Positions 1 through 7,471 of a DNA stretch of 30,187 nucleotides are shown here, in pieces. How positions within the stretch are numbered: position 1 is the first letter of the stretch; each line of letters begins with the position of its first letter. The stretch spans positions 1-30,187 of the forward strand of contig CAYXBB010000021.1 of the NCBI GenBank assembly GCA_964463285.1. Reading direction: 5' to 3'. Below the pieces are notes generated by a model. That model was not told the DNA's origin. It saw only the letters and a program-made list of their open reading frames with translations, and searched no databases. Source of the DNA: JAAZLS01 sp964463285. Its GTDB lineage: Bacteria > Bacillota > Dethiobacteria > DTU022. Made by a program: the position numbers and the translations under genes.

Positions 1-129
1 GGCCGTGTCTCAGTCCCAGTGTGGCCGTACATCCTCTCAGACCGGCTACCCATCGTCGCCTTGGTAGGCTGTTACCCCACCAACTAGCTAATGGGACGCG
101 GGCTCATCCAAAAGCGCTAAACGCTTTGT

Positions 130-237
130 CCAGCACTCAACCCAAAAAAACAAACTTCTATAGCCTCGCAACTACCCCCCGAAAACACAGGCTTTCTTGT
201 TGCCAAACCATAACTGTTTCCTTAGGTTGAGTGCTGG
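130..237 (-). repeat. Intervening sequence in 16S V2 (copy 1)
   Basis: A 108-bp insert in the 16S gene, between conserved V2 flanks (about E. coli 180-200). It is bounded by the perfect 13-bp inverted repeat CCAGCACTCAACC (130-142) and GGTTGAGTGCTGG (225-237). In the rRNA-sense strand the helix continues for about 11 more pairs (UAAGGAAACAG against UUUGUUUUUUUG), with several G-U pairs. No target-site duplication is visible. The inner sequence is unlike the other copies except for the sub-terminal GGAAA/UUU block. Confidence 0.9.
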
Positions 238-324
238 AATTATCCGGTATTAGCAGCCCTTTCGAACTGTTATCCCGAACTCCTGGGCAGATAACCCACG
301 CGTTACTCACCCGTTCGCCGCTAT

Positions 325-432
325 CCAGCACTCAACCCGAAGAAACAGATTGAAACAACAACAAGACTTCCGCCCGAAAGCAAAAATCAATAAGCCCCTC
401 AACCATCCCCATTTCCCCCGGTTGAGTGCTGG
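325..432 (-). repeat. Intervening sequence in 16S V1 (copy 2)
   Basis: A 108-bp insert replacing the tip of helix 6 in the V1 region (about E. coli 70-98). It has the same 13-bp ends as copy 1 (325-337 and 420-432). In rRNA sense the stem is followed by one G-G mismatch and then about 11 further pairs (GGGGAAAUGGG against UCUGUUUCUUC), again G-U rich. It has the same length as copy 1, but the interior is different. It lies between GCGAGCGGT and ATAGCGGCGAACGG in the rRNA. Confidence 0.9.
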
Positions 433-437
433 ACCGC

Positions 438-472
<35 letters not shown>

Positions 473-611
473 GTCCTGAGCCAGGATCAAACTCTCCAGT
501 TTACACCTAACAAAATTTGGACCCTAAATATTTCAGAGCCAATCTTAAAACCCTACCCTGTCCAGTTTTCAAAGAACACCCACGCTATAAGTTTCCCGCG
601 CGGCAATTAAT

Positions 612-640
612 ATATTAGCATGGGCCTAAATACTTGTCAA
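612..640 (-). promoter_or_regulatory. rRNA operon promoter
   Basis: On the minus strand a consensus -35 TTGACA (635-640) and a -10 TAATAT (612-617) are separated by exactly 17 bp. Transcription would start near 605, about 100 nt before the mature 16S 5' end. The strength and position fit an rrn P1-type promoter. Confidence 0.85.
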
Positions 641-887
641 GGTGCTTCAAACCTGAATAAACGACAATACCACTGCTATTATTCCCTATACTTGGCCTAG
701 ACAACGGTTTCCCCGGTAACAGATTCTAAAGCAAAAGTATGAAACCCGCCTTTTATCCCTCATCATAAAAAAACTCGGTTGCAGCCGGGCAAAGGGATTC
801 GCCTGTATTTAGATTTTGCCCGTTTCCTTTACGACAGGCATAAAGCCCTGCTTTAACAATTCAATGAGATACTGCCAACCAAACCTT
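641..887. other. Intergenic between yunB and the rrn promoter
   Basis: No gene is supported here. On the minus strand, downstream of yunB, GGGCAAA and TTTGCCC arms (about 797-832) could form a hairpin. A GC-rich stretch followed by seven T residues (near 768-790 in plus coordinates) may be a weak terminator. It would separate yunB from the strong rrn promoter, but the stem is imperfect. Confidence 0.3.
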
Positions 888-1550
888 TCAAGGAAATGCC
901 TGCCGGGGATAAACCAGGTTTATTACCGTATCCGGAACCGGACCTAGGTAAATTGTATCTGTTATTGGAACCGTTGTTTCTACTATGGTAGGTGTTGCTG
1001 TAAATGGAATCAGAATTTGCACCTCAGCGTAGATTTTCAGGTAGATCTTGTGTCTGGTTTGATTAATCCCGGCATTTTCAAAACAGTCGATCAGTTCCGT
1101 GTTCACTTTACCGGCAGGGATAAGCCTTACAGGTATGGATGGGCCGTAAGTAGCCAATATGTAACTGTCCAGGACTTCGCCCAAAGGGATTTCAATTGAC
1201 TCTCTTTGCATGGTACTCAGGGCATCCTTAACCGCGGCATAGGTTTCCGCCATCACCCGATTTATCTCCCCGCTGTTCAACCGGGCCATAACAATCTTCC
1301 CCTGATCATCCTGTTCTACATGTATTAAATCCCGGTAGTCAATTCCGCCGGCCACCTTATCCAGTACCGCCGAATTGATGGCATCGGTGGCCTCCCATCC
1401 TGCTTCCATCTCCGCAACCGTGAGCAGCGCCGGGCGTAGTTTCTTCTCTATATAGAAAAAGCCTTCCATTAATAAAAAAAGGATGGCTGTAATAATTACA
1501 AATGAGAATAGGCCTTTAGACCGCTTTTCGGAGCAGCGCTTGCGTAACAC
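888..1550 (-). CDS. yunB: Sporulation protein YunB
   Basis: A 220-aa homologue of B. subtilis YunB, a sporulation protein of unknown biochemical role made in the mother cell. Residues about 15-30 form one N-terminal membrane segment (FSFVIITAILFLLMEGFF). The rest is the conserved extracytoplasmic domain, including the DLIHVEQDDQGKI, SGEINRVMAETYAAVKDAL, IEIPLG, GPSIPVRLIPAGKV and ETTVPITDTI segments that match the family in order. B. subtilis YunB is somewhat longer. The start is GTG with a purine-rich GGGGGGAAG just upstream. It lies between tyrS and the rRNA operon on the same strand. Confidence 0.9.
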   Translation of the reverse strand: MLRKRCSEKRSKGLFSFVIITAILFLLMEGFFYIEKKLRPALLTVAEMEAGWEATDAINSAVLDKVAGGIDYRDLIHVEQDDQGKIVMARLNSGEINRVMAETYAAVKDALSTMQRESIEIPLGEVLDSYILATYGPSIPVRLIPAGKVNTELIDCFENAGINQTRHKIYLKIYAEVQILIPFTATPTIVETTVPITDTIYLGPVPDTVINLVYPRQAFP

Positions 1551-1603
1551 TGTACTTCCCCCCCATTATTCATATTACGTGCCGGGGGGCATTAGAAGCC
1601 GTA

Positions 1604-2818
1604 CTATTTTAAGGTTATTTTAACAAAGCGTCTCTTACCAACCTGAAGTATATAACCGCCTGGTTGGATGAATTTATAGGAGGAATTCACCTGCTCGCCG
1701 TTAACTCGCACCGCTGCCTGCCGGATCATTCTCCGGGCTTCACTTTTGCTGGGCACAAGTCCGGCTGAAACCAGCAACGGAACTATATCCAAATCCTCCG
1801 ACCAGGTTGTTTCATAGGTGGGCATCTCTTCGGGGATCTCACCTCTTTGGAAGATCCGTTTAAAATTTTCTTCCGCCTTTCCGGCGGCCTCCAGACCATG
1901 GTAACGGGCAACAATGTTACGGGCCAGGCACATTTTCGCATCGCGAGGATGAAGTTTTCCCCGGCTTATATCCCTGGAAACCTGTTCTACCTGCCTGCAA
2001 ATAAACGTAGAGGCCAGGCGATAGTACTCGGGCATCAGCTCATCGGATATAGACATGACCTTACCATACATCTCTGCCGGATCTTCGTTAACCCCGATGT
2101 AATTACCCAGGCTTTTGCTCATCTTCTGAAATCCATCGATCCCGGTTAAAATTGGCATGGTTAAAGTTACCTGGGGTTCCTGGCCGTATTCCCGCTGTAG
2201 GTGGCGGCCCATTAGCAGGTTAAATTTTTGCTCGGTAGCTCCAAATTCAATATCCGCATTTATGGCCACTGAATCATAACCCTGAAATAAGGGATAAAGA
2301 AATTCATGGATACCCACCGGCTGGTTTTCGCGGTAGCGAACGGCAAAATCTTCCCTTTCCAGCATTCGGGCTACGGTGTAGGTAGAGGCCAAACGAATTA
2401 TCTCAATTGGGCTTAATTTCCCCAGCCAGCAGCTGTTAAATTTAATTTCAGTTCGTTTTGGATCAAGCACCTTGAACAGTTGCTTCTGGTAAGTGCGGGC
2501 ATTGGCCAGCACTTCTTCTTCAGTAAGCTGTTTCCTGGTTTCCGAACGGCCGGTGGGATCTCCAATTCTGCCGGTAAAATCACCTAAAATAATAATCGCC
2601 TGATGCCCCAGATCTTGAAAAGTCCTGATTTTATTAAGAACTACTGCGTGTCCCAGATGCAAATCAGGAGCAGAGGGATCCAGGCCCAACTTGCAACATA
2701 AGGGTATTTGCCGGTCAGCACTGCGCATTAGCTTTCCCATCAGTTCATCTTCCGAAATAATTTCTGCAATGTTCTCCTTGATAGCTGCCAGCTGTTCTTC
2801 CGGCGGCAAAAATTTCAT
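1604..2818 (-). CDS. tyrS: Tyrosyl-tRNA synthetase
   Basis: A class I aminoacyl-tRNA synthetase that attaches tyrosine to tRNA-Tyr in the cytoplasm. It is 404 aa. The HIGH-type motif is HLGH at 54-57 and the KMSKS motif is at 232-236. A C-terminal S4 RNA-binding domain starts near residue 340 (SKSEARRMIRQAAVRVNG). The KMSKSLGNYIG context and the length fit the TyrZ-like bacterial subgroup. The ATG start has AGGAGG about 8 nt upstream. No T-box antiterminator motif was seen in the roughly 200-bp leader, so regulation may differ from the classical Firmicute tyrS and tyrZ genes. Confidence 0.97.
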   Translation of the reverse strand: MKFLPPEEQLAAIKENIAEIISEDELMGKLMRSADRQIPLCCKLGLDPSAPDLHLGHAVVLNKIRTFQDLGHQAIIILGDFTGRIGDPTGRSETRKQLTEEEVLANARTYQKQLFKVLDPKRTEIKFNSCWLGKLSPIEIIRLASTYTVARMLEREDFAVRYRENQPVGIHEFLYPLFQGYDSVAINADIEFGATEQKFNLLMGRHLQREYGQEPQVTLTMPILTGIDGFQKMSKSLGNYIGVNEDPAEMYGKVMSISDELMPEYYRLASTFICRQVEQVSRDISRGKLHPRDAKMCLARNIVARYHGLEAAGKAEENFKRIFQRGEIPEEMPTYETTWSEDLDIVPLLVSAGLVPSKSEARRMIRQAAVRVNGEQVNSSYKFIQPGGYILQVGKRRFVKITLK

Positions 2819-2908
2819 ACCCTTACCTCCTGATCAGATCAGTCTTTTTCATATATTGATGTTTTATCTAGGCAATGCAGGCAAACAGAGTATTATTTTC
2901 GTACTTGC

Positions 2909-2969
2909 GGGCGGAGATGGAACTCCGCCCCTACTTTCCCCCGGAGGAGACCGTTTAAATATAGGTCTC
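2909..2969. repeat. Two hairpins in the tyrS upstream region
   Basis: Two adjacent inverted repeats: GGGCGGAG (2909-2916) with CTCCGCCC (2923-2930), and GAGACC (2947-2952) with GGTCTC (2964-2969). On the minus strand they follow the MBL-fold gene and precede tyrS. Neither has a clean T-tract, so they are not clear terminators. The first resembles small GC-rich dispersed palindromes common in bacterial genomes; that is an impression only. Confidence 0.45.
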
Positions 2970-3015
2970 GGTCGCGAGTAAAAAAAGATCGTCCTTGCCT
3001 GCACCAAATTGGGAT

Positions 3016-3810
3016 CTATTCTATCCCGGCCAGTAGTTTTTCTACCTCCAGGGTCATGCCATCCCGGGCCGCGATAACTTTATGCTCGGTTTCTTCCTGA
3101 AGTCGCCCGGCAACCAGGTGGGGCTTATGTTTAAGCAGGGTCATTCCAAAATGAGTAATAACAGTAACCTTTGGTTTAATACCTTCTATCAATCGGCGAG
3201 CACCGATCAGATCCAGGTGCTGAATTCTGGCCGCGGGAGGGGGATCAAACAGCATCAAATTCAGTACCATAAGATCGATCCCCCGGTAGCTTTCCAGCAG
3301 CTCGGGGAAAAAAGCAGTGTCCACGATAAATCCGATCTTACCATAGGGGAGTTTAAACAGTAGGCCGTAAGTTTCTACCGGATGTAGGTGGCGAACGGGA
3401 GTGCAAAATTCGATGTTTCCTAAGAAATAACCATCACCCTCCCGGAGAATTTCCAGCCGTTCCACTGAATCTCTTAGAAAACTAAATACCACCGGTTCCT
3501 GCTCACAAACAGCATCGGCGGGAGCAAACAAAACACCTCTCCGGCTAAAGGTGCCCCGGGTCATGGCTTCAACTACCACATTGGCCTCCGTGGTATGATC
3601 CAGGTGCCGGTGGGTAAGAATAACCGCATCCAACTGTTCGGGATTTAATTTTGGTTTGGCGGCATGACAGCGATAAACAGTGCCCGGGCCGGGATCTATA
3701 ATAAAATTTTGGCCCTGCAGACAGCACCAGATCCCCCCCGAAGCCCGGAGTTGCTTGTAAACCACAAACCGGGCCCCGGCCGTACCTAGAAATTTAATCC
3801 AATCCGGCAA
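3016..3810 (-). CDS. MBL-fold metallo-hydrolase
   Basis: A metallo-beta-lactamase-fold protein of 264 aa if it starts at the TTG proposed here. The metal-binding signature HRHLDH is at about residues 67-72 and is preceded by a DPGPG segment (about 40-44), as in RNase Z/phosphodiesterase-like members of the superfamily. Further His residues lie in THFGM and near the C terminus. The substrate is unknown. The frame is open upstream to an ATG at 3945, but the first 45 residues do not look like the family. A -10-like TACAAT (3887-3892, minus) falls inside that extension, and TATAAGGGG precedes the TTG at 3808-3810. The downstream start is therefore preferred. Confidence 0.8.
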   Translation of the reverse strand: MPDWIKFLGTAGARFVVYKQLRASGGIWCCLQGQNFIIDPGPGTVYRCHAAKPKLNPEQLDAVILTHRHLDHTTEANVVVEAMTRGTFSRRGVLFAPADAVCEQEPVVFSFLRDSVERLEILREGDGYFLGNIEFCTPVRHLHPVETYGLLFKLPYGKIGFIVDTAFFPELLESYRGIDLMVLNLMLFDPPPAARIQHLDLIGARRLIEGIKPKVTVITHFGMTLLKHKPHLVAGRLQEETEHKVIAARDGMTLEVEKLLAGIE

Positions 3811-3997
3811 AGAACAAAACCCCTTATATGTCTTGTATAAACCGTAATTCCAAAACAGGTATTTGGTAATGGAAAATCTGCATCTAATTGTAACATATTC
3901 CGAAAAACAAGTAACGCCATTTTCATCGAAGTGTGCTAAAAACAAAAATGTCTTTTGCTAATTAAAATCTGTCGAACAGATCAGGTAGCTGAGCAAT

Positions 3998-4029
3998 AAA
4001 AAAGTAGCCCATTCTCAAAAATGAGCCAC
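3998..4029 (-). terminator. rnpB intrinsic terminator
   Basis: On the minus strand GTGGCTCATTT...GAATGGGCTAC forms an 11-bp stem (4004-4029) with a 4-nt loop and is followed directly by six T residues. It sits about 30 nt beyond the 3' end of rnpB. Confidence 0.85.
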
Positions 4030-4098
4030 TTCGTTTTTGTAGAGATAAAAAGCGCCGTGAAAGCTCGAGCAAATTTGTAAGCCGAGTTCTGTATCCGT

Positions 4099-4208
4099 CC
4101 AGCACTCAATTCAAGAAAACAGGGGTGTAAAACCATAATTCATAGCGTTTGGAAACGAAAGCTTACATTTGTGCTAAATTTTTGCTGTTTCCCTAAATTG
4201 AGTGCTGG
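4099..4208 (-). repeat. Intervening sequence in rnpB, P19-like position (copy 3)
   Basis: A 110-bp insert with ends CCAGCACTCAATT (4099-4111) and AATTGAGTGCTGG (4196-4208). The outer 10 bp equal the 16S copies, but the next 3 bp are AUU/AAU instead of ACC/GGU, a compensated change. In the RNA sense the helix continues with UAGGGAAACAG against CUGUUUUCUUG, 11 further pairs of which three are G-U. It is enclosed by a short UAUCC/GGAUA stem of the host RNA. Confidence 0.9.
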
Positions 4209-4385
4209 GCTGGATAGCAGCCATCTATCTGCGATGCCAGTTGCCTGGCACCTGTAGCGACCTTACCCGAGGGGTCGGCGGGCAACTTCATCCCCCGTCT
4301 ATTTGGTCTTTCTTCAGGTGGGGTTTACCTAGCCGGCCGGTCTCCCGGCCGCTGGTGCGCTCTTACCGCACCGTTGCACCCTTAC

Positions 4386-4491
4386 CCAGCACTCAGCGAC
4401 GAAAAAGTGTTTGATACAACTTGCCGTCTTTATACCCGGTTAAGCCGGGCGAATTCAAACAAACAGCAACTTTCCCCTCGCTGAGTGCTGG
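4386..4491 (-). repeat. Intervening sequence in rnpB, P12 position (copy 4)
   Basis: A 106-bp insert with ends CCAGCACTCAGCG (4386-4398) and CGCTGAGTGCTGG (4479-4491). The outer 10 bp are invariant and the following GCG/CGC is a third compensated version. Most of the next ten positions pair in the RNA sense (AGGGGAAAGU against ACUUUUUCGU), with one G-G mismatch. It lies between AACAAACCGT and GTAAGGGTGC of rnpB, where P12 normally folds. Confidence 0.9.
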
Positions 4492-4632
4492 ACGGTTTGT
4501 TTCTGTGGCACTATCCTTGGGGTCGCCCCCACTGGGCGTTACCCAGCACCCTGCCCTACGAAGCTCGGACTTTCCTCGAAAATAAATTTCCGCGGCTGCC
4601 CCACTTACTCAAGCTGCAAACAGCGCAACTCC

Positions 4633-4661
4633 ACTATAGCACGTGATCATTTCCTTGTCAA
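4633..4661 (-). promoter_or_regulatory. rnpB promoter
   Basis: On the minus strand a -35 TTGACA (4656-4661) and a -10 TATAGT (4633-4638) are separated by 17 bp. The start point would be near 4626, just before the P1 helix of rnpB. Confidence 0.85.
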
Positions 4662-4707
4662 AAACCCCGGCGGCCCGCGGATCAGCTCACTCAAAAGGGT
4701 GTAAGAT

Positions 4708-5706
4708 TTACCCCGCCGTTTCTAATTGCTCCAGAAAATCAAGCACCTCCTGTAAACTGCTCACCGGCACCAGGGTAATCCGCCGGGCAGCCTTCTTCGC
4801 CTCCTGGTAGTTTTCAAGGGGTACTAAAAAATATTCGGCCCCTTCTTTTTTTGCAGCTATTACTTTTTGTCTTACCCCGCCAATCTGACCTACCTTCCCA
4901 TTCAATTCAATGGTCCCGGTCCCGGCAATCAGATGTCCTTTCGTCAGATCACCCGGCGTAAGCTGGTTTAAAATTTCCAGCACAAACATCATCCCTGCCG
5001 AGGGGCCGGAAATCTCACCGGTTTTCATTTCAATTTTTATCGGAATCACCGGTTCCCAGCCTAAAGAACTAATATAAACACCCAGGGCTGGAACAGCCGA
5101 GTTGTCGGGGCTGGGATAGGTGATGGATGTTAACTCCATCTCCTGTTTGTTCCGCTGAATTTTTAAAGTAACCCTATCGCCCACGGCGCGGTTTTGCACT
5201 TTGGTGATTACCTGTTCGGTCAGCGATACCTCTTCTCCGTCCACCGCCAGTATTATATCTCCTTCTTTAAAAATACCTTGAGCAGGGCTGCCCTCCAAAA
5301 ATCCTTTGATAATTACCCCCTGGCTTTCGATCTCTATCTGATAACCGGAACGGGTGAGAGCTATTACCTGGGCCATCAACTGGCTTTCTCGCATCAATTG
5401 TTTCATTAGCTCCTGATACTCTCTCTGATCCATACCAGGGGGTAGGGCATCGGTTATCCGCTGCAGTTCGATATCGGGGTTTAGATAACCGTAAGCCAAT
5501 GATAATAAGTTGGCCTGCTGCTGGGAAATAGTCACCAGATAAAATTTTCCCCGGTCGTTTGGATCGGCGTTTTCCACTTCAATTAACGGCCGCAGCTCTT
5601 CCGCCGTGCCGGGTTTGATTAAATAGTAATCGGTACGGATAAACAACCCGGCAGCAAAAATAAATATAATAGCTGCTGCTTGTAATAACTTATTTAATCT
5701 ACGCAT
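4708..5706 (-). CDS. ylbL: PDZ and Lon-like (S16) membrane protease YlbL/SepM
   Basis: A 332-aa cell-surface serine protease of the YlbL/SepM family. The N-terminal segment at about 8-23 is a membrane anchor. A PDZ domain spans about 125-200 (QGVIIKGFLEGSPAQGIFKEGDIILAVDG). The C-terminal S16 domain holds the Ser-Lys dyad, with Ser236 in SGPSAGMM and Lys281 in GGVRQKVIAAKKEGA. In Bacillus the gene follows ylbK, as it does here (the patatin-like gene ends 23 bp before it starts). Family members cleave peptides or membrane proteins outside the cytoplasm; the substrate here is unknown. Confidence 0.92.
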   Translation of the reverse strand: MRRLNKLLQAAAIIFIFAAGLFIRTDYYLIKPGTAEELRPLIEVENADPNDRGKFYLVTISQQQANLLSLAYGYLNPDIELQRITDALPPGMDQREYQELMKQLMRESQLMAQVIALTRSGYQIEIESQGVIIKGFLEGSPAQGIFKEGDIILAVDGEEVSLTEQVITKVQNRAVGDRVTLKIQRNKQEMELTSITYPSPDNSAVPALGVYISSLGWEPVIPIKIEMKTGEISGPSAGMMFVLEILNQLTPGDLTKGHLIAGTGTIELNGKVGQIGGVRQKVIAAKKEGAEYFLVPLENYQEAKKAARRITLVPVSSLQEVLDFLEQLETAG

Positions 5707-5728
5707 GGATAGCCCCTTCTTTTTTAGA

Positions 5729-6502
5729 TTAGTGATTTATCAATGACCTGATCAGCGGCAGGGCCCGAAAAGCCGCATGCTCTCCTTTAGCAATCGCTTC
5801 CGTTGCGCGCTGAAATTGAAACGGGGCGATCTCTTTTAAATCGGGAGTTATTAACACATCCGCCTCCAGCCGCCGGGACCCGGCAATCTCCCTGGCCATT
5901 ATATCTATGGTTTTAAATATTACGTCAAACATATTTTTGATTTTATATTCTTCCTCATAAACCCCTACATCAACCGCAATTACAACCTCCGCTCCCATTT
6001 CTTTTACCGCCCGAGCCGGAACCCTTTCCAACACCCCCCCGTCCACCAAAAGCCTCCCTCTGATTTTTACCGGATTGTAAATTCCGGGAATGGCACAGGA
6101 TGCGCGCACCGCTCTGGCAATGGAGCCGGTGCGAATAACTGTTCTCTTTCCACCGGTAAGTTCAGTGGCTACAATGCCCAGGGGGAGGGGCAGTTCTTCA
6201 ATACAGCGTTTTTTGGTTAGCAGGTAAACCAACTGCTCAAGTCTTTTGCCGGCCATTAGCCCCATCCGGGGAATCGTAAAATCCATCCACATTCGACGGG
6301 ATATCCGTTTAGCCAATTTTTCTATCAAATTCAGGCTCAGATCGCAGGCGTAGAGCGAGGCAATCAGACTTCCCATGCTGGTTCCGGCAAGGTAGTCAAT
6401 ACTTACCCCGGACTGCAGAAGAACTTTCAGCACCCCGATATGAGCCAGTCCTCTGGCTACCCCTCCTCCTAAGGCCAGGCCCACCTTCAAATTTTTCCTC
6501 AT
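5729..6502 (-). CDS. ylbK: Patatin-like phospholipase (YlbK/RssA family)
   Basis: A 257-aa patatin-family esterase or phospholipase. It shows the oxyanion-hole motif LGGGVARGLAHIGV (11-24), the nucleophile elbow GTSMG with Ser42, and the second dyad element DGG with Asp154. The frame is open upstream to 6670, but the ATG at 6500-6502 is chosen because AAAGGAG lies 8 nt before it and the family starts a few residues before the GGG motif. The extension would also run into the divergent nitrilase-family gene. It lies upstream of ylbL on the same strand, the arrangement seen in Bacillus. The substrate is not known. Confidence 0.9.
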   Translation of the reverse strand: MRKNLKVGLALGGGVARGLAHIGVLKVLLQSGVSIDYLAGTSMGSLIASLYACDLSLNLIEKLAKRISRRMWMDFTIPRMGLMAGKRLEQLVYLLTKKRCIEELPLPLGIVATELTGGKRTVIRTGSIARAVRASCAIPGIYNPVKIRGRLLVDGGVLERVPARAVKEMGAEVVIAVDVGVYEEEYKIKNMFDVIFKTIDIMAREIAGSRRLEADVLITPDLKEIAPFQFQRATEAIAKGEHAAFRALPLIRSLINH

Positions 6503-6556
6503 AGCCGGCTCCTTTCCAGCCTGCTTTTGCAATAACTTCTGCTTAAAACTAACTTT

Positions 6557-6565
6557 TGCTATAAT
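6557..6565 (+). promoter_or_regulatory. Extended -10 promoter for the nitrilase-family gene
   Basis: TGCTATAAT is a TGn-extended -10 element with a perfect TATAAT hexamer. No good -35 is visible. It lies about 30 bp before the ATG at 6594 in the short divergent spacer with the patatin-like gene. Confidence 0.5.
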
Positions 6566-6593
6566 AATATTATTAGCAGGTAAAAGAATTATT

Positions 6594-7436
6594 ATGGAAG
6601 GAGAGATTGAGATTAAAATAGCTGTAATCCAAATTAATGCCTCTTCAGATAAAGAGGGGAACATCACCAAGGCCCTGTCACTAATAGAGCAGGCCGTTTA
6701 TGAAAAACCCTATCTGGTAGCCCTACCGGAGTATTTTAGCTATATGGGCCCTGAAAATACCAGGTACGATCAATCTGAGCCCATTCCCGGCCCCACTACC
6801 GGCCGGCTGGCCCGGGTAGCTAAAAAACATCAGATATACCTGCTGGGGGGATCTATCCTGGAACGCTCTTCCCACCGGGGGCACTGTTACAATACCAGTG
6901 TGCTGTTTAGCCCGGAGGGCAAAATTATCGCAGCTTATCGCAAAATATACCTGTTTGATATTATTACCCCGGGGGGGGTGCTTTCTCGTGAATCAGAAAC
7001 CATCATTCCCGGAAACAAAAAAGTGGTAGTTGATACTCCACAGGGAAAATGGGGTTTAACTACCTGCTTTGATCTGCGGTTTCCCATGCTATACCGGGAG
7101 CTAACCCTAAAAGGCGCCTGGCTTATTTTCGTCCCTTCTGCTTTCTCCTTGCACACCGGCAAGGATCATTGGGAGGTGCTGCTGCGGGCCCGGGCTATTG
7201 AAAACCGGGTATATATAGTTGCCCCCGGTCAGATCGGTCACCATCCCCCCAACTTTAGGACTTACGGCAACAGCATGATCGTCGACCCCTGGGGGACAGT
7301 ACTGGCCCGGGCCGCGGAAGAAGAAGGGGTTATCTGGGCAACCTTAAGCCCTAAATATTTGGATCGCATCCGGTCTAAAATGCCCGGCCCTGAATTTGGG
7401 GCAACCGATCAGCCAGATCCACCGCCTGCCGGTTAA
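6594..7436 (+). CDS. Carbon-nitrogen hydrolase (nitrilase superfamily)
   Basis: A 280-aa amidase of the nitrilase superfamily. From the ATG at 6594 the Glu-Lys-Cys triad is Glu46 (LPEYF), Lys117 (YRKIYLFD) and Cys158 (TTCFDLRFP). The HWEVLLRARAIENRVYIVAP block is typical of the omega-amidase/Nit-like branch. Possible substrates include omega-amides or deaminated glutathione; this is not decided by the sequence. The start is unusual: the best ribosome-binding site, GGAAGGAGAG (6596-6605), overlaps codons 2-4, and 8 nt after it comes an in-frame ATT (6612) encoding the usual family start IKIAVIQ. Translation may therefore begin at ATT, with the ATG a formal choice. It is divergent from ylbK. 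Confidence 0.92.
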   Translation: MEGEIEIKIAVIQINASSDKEGNITKALSLIEQAVYEKPYLVALPEYFSYMGPENTRYDQSEPIPGPTTGRLARVAKKHQIYLLGGSILERSSHRGHCYNTSVLFSPEGKIIAAYRKIYLFDIITPGGVLSRESETIIPGNKKVVVDTPQGKWGLTTCFDLRFPMLYRELTLKGAWLIFVPSAFSLHTGKDHWEVLLRARAIENRVYIVAPGQIGHHPPNFRTYGNSMIVDPWGTVLARAAEEEGVIWATLSPKYLDRIRSKMPGPEFGATDQPDPPPAG

Positions 7437-7471
7437 ATAAATCCCGTCCCAAAAGCCCTCGGTAGAACTGA

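Larger units (their letters stand above)
4060..4620 (-). ncRNA. rnpB: RNase P RNA (bacterial type A, with two inserts)
   Basis: This is the catalytic RNA of RNase P, which matures tRNA 5' ends. On the minus strand the core is clear: GAGGAAAGTCCGAGCTTCG (P4 region, near 4561-4580), AGGGTGCTGGGTAACGCC, ACAGAAACAAACCG, GGTAAGGGTGCAACGGTGCG, GGTAAACCCCACC, and ACAGAACTCGGCTTAC at the 3' side. The P1 arms are GCTTGAG (4608-4614) and CTCGAGC (4063-4069). Inserts of 106 and 110 bp occupy the P12 position and a variable-helix position just before the 3' P4 strand (probably P19). Without them the RNA is about 345 nt, normal for type A. It has its own promoter (4633-4661) and terminator (3998-4029). 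Confidence 0.95.

Noticed and set aside
130..237. The four inserts as miniature inverted-repeat transposons
   Set aside because: No target-site duplications are visible, copies lie only in structured RNA genes, and the extended stem works only as RNA through G-U pairs. A mobile origin in the past is not excluded.
800..890. Protein-like frame overlapping the end of yunB
   Set aside because: About 33 codons in another frame look coding (ending ...MPVVKETGKI), but a stop lies directly before it and there is no credible start or ribosome-binding site.
2819..3015. T-box riboswitch for tyrS
   Set aside because: The conserved antiterminator sequence (AGGGTGGNACCGCG) was not found in the leader, and the spacer is short.
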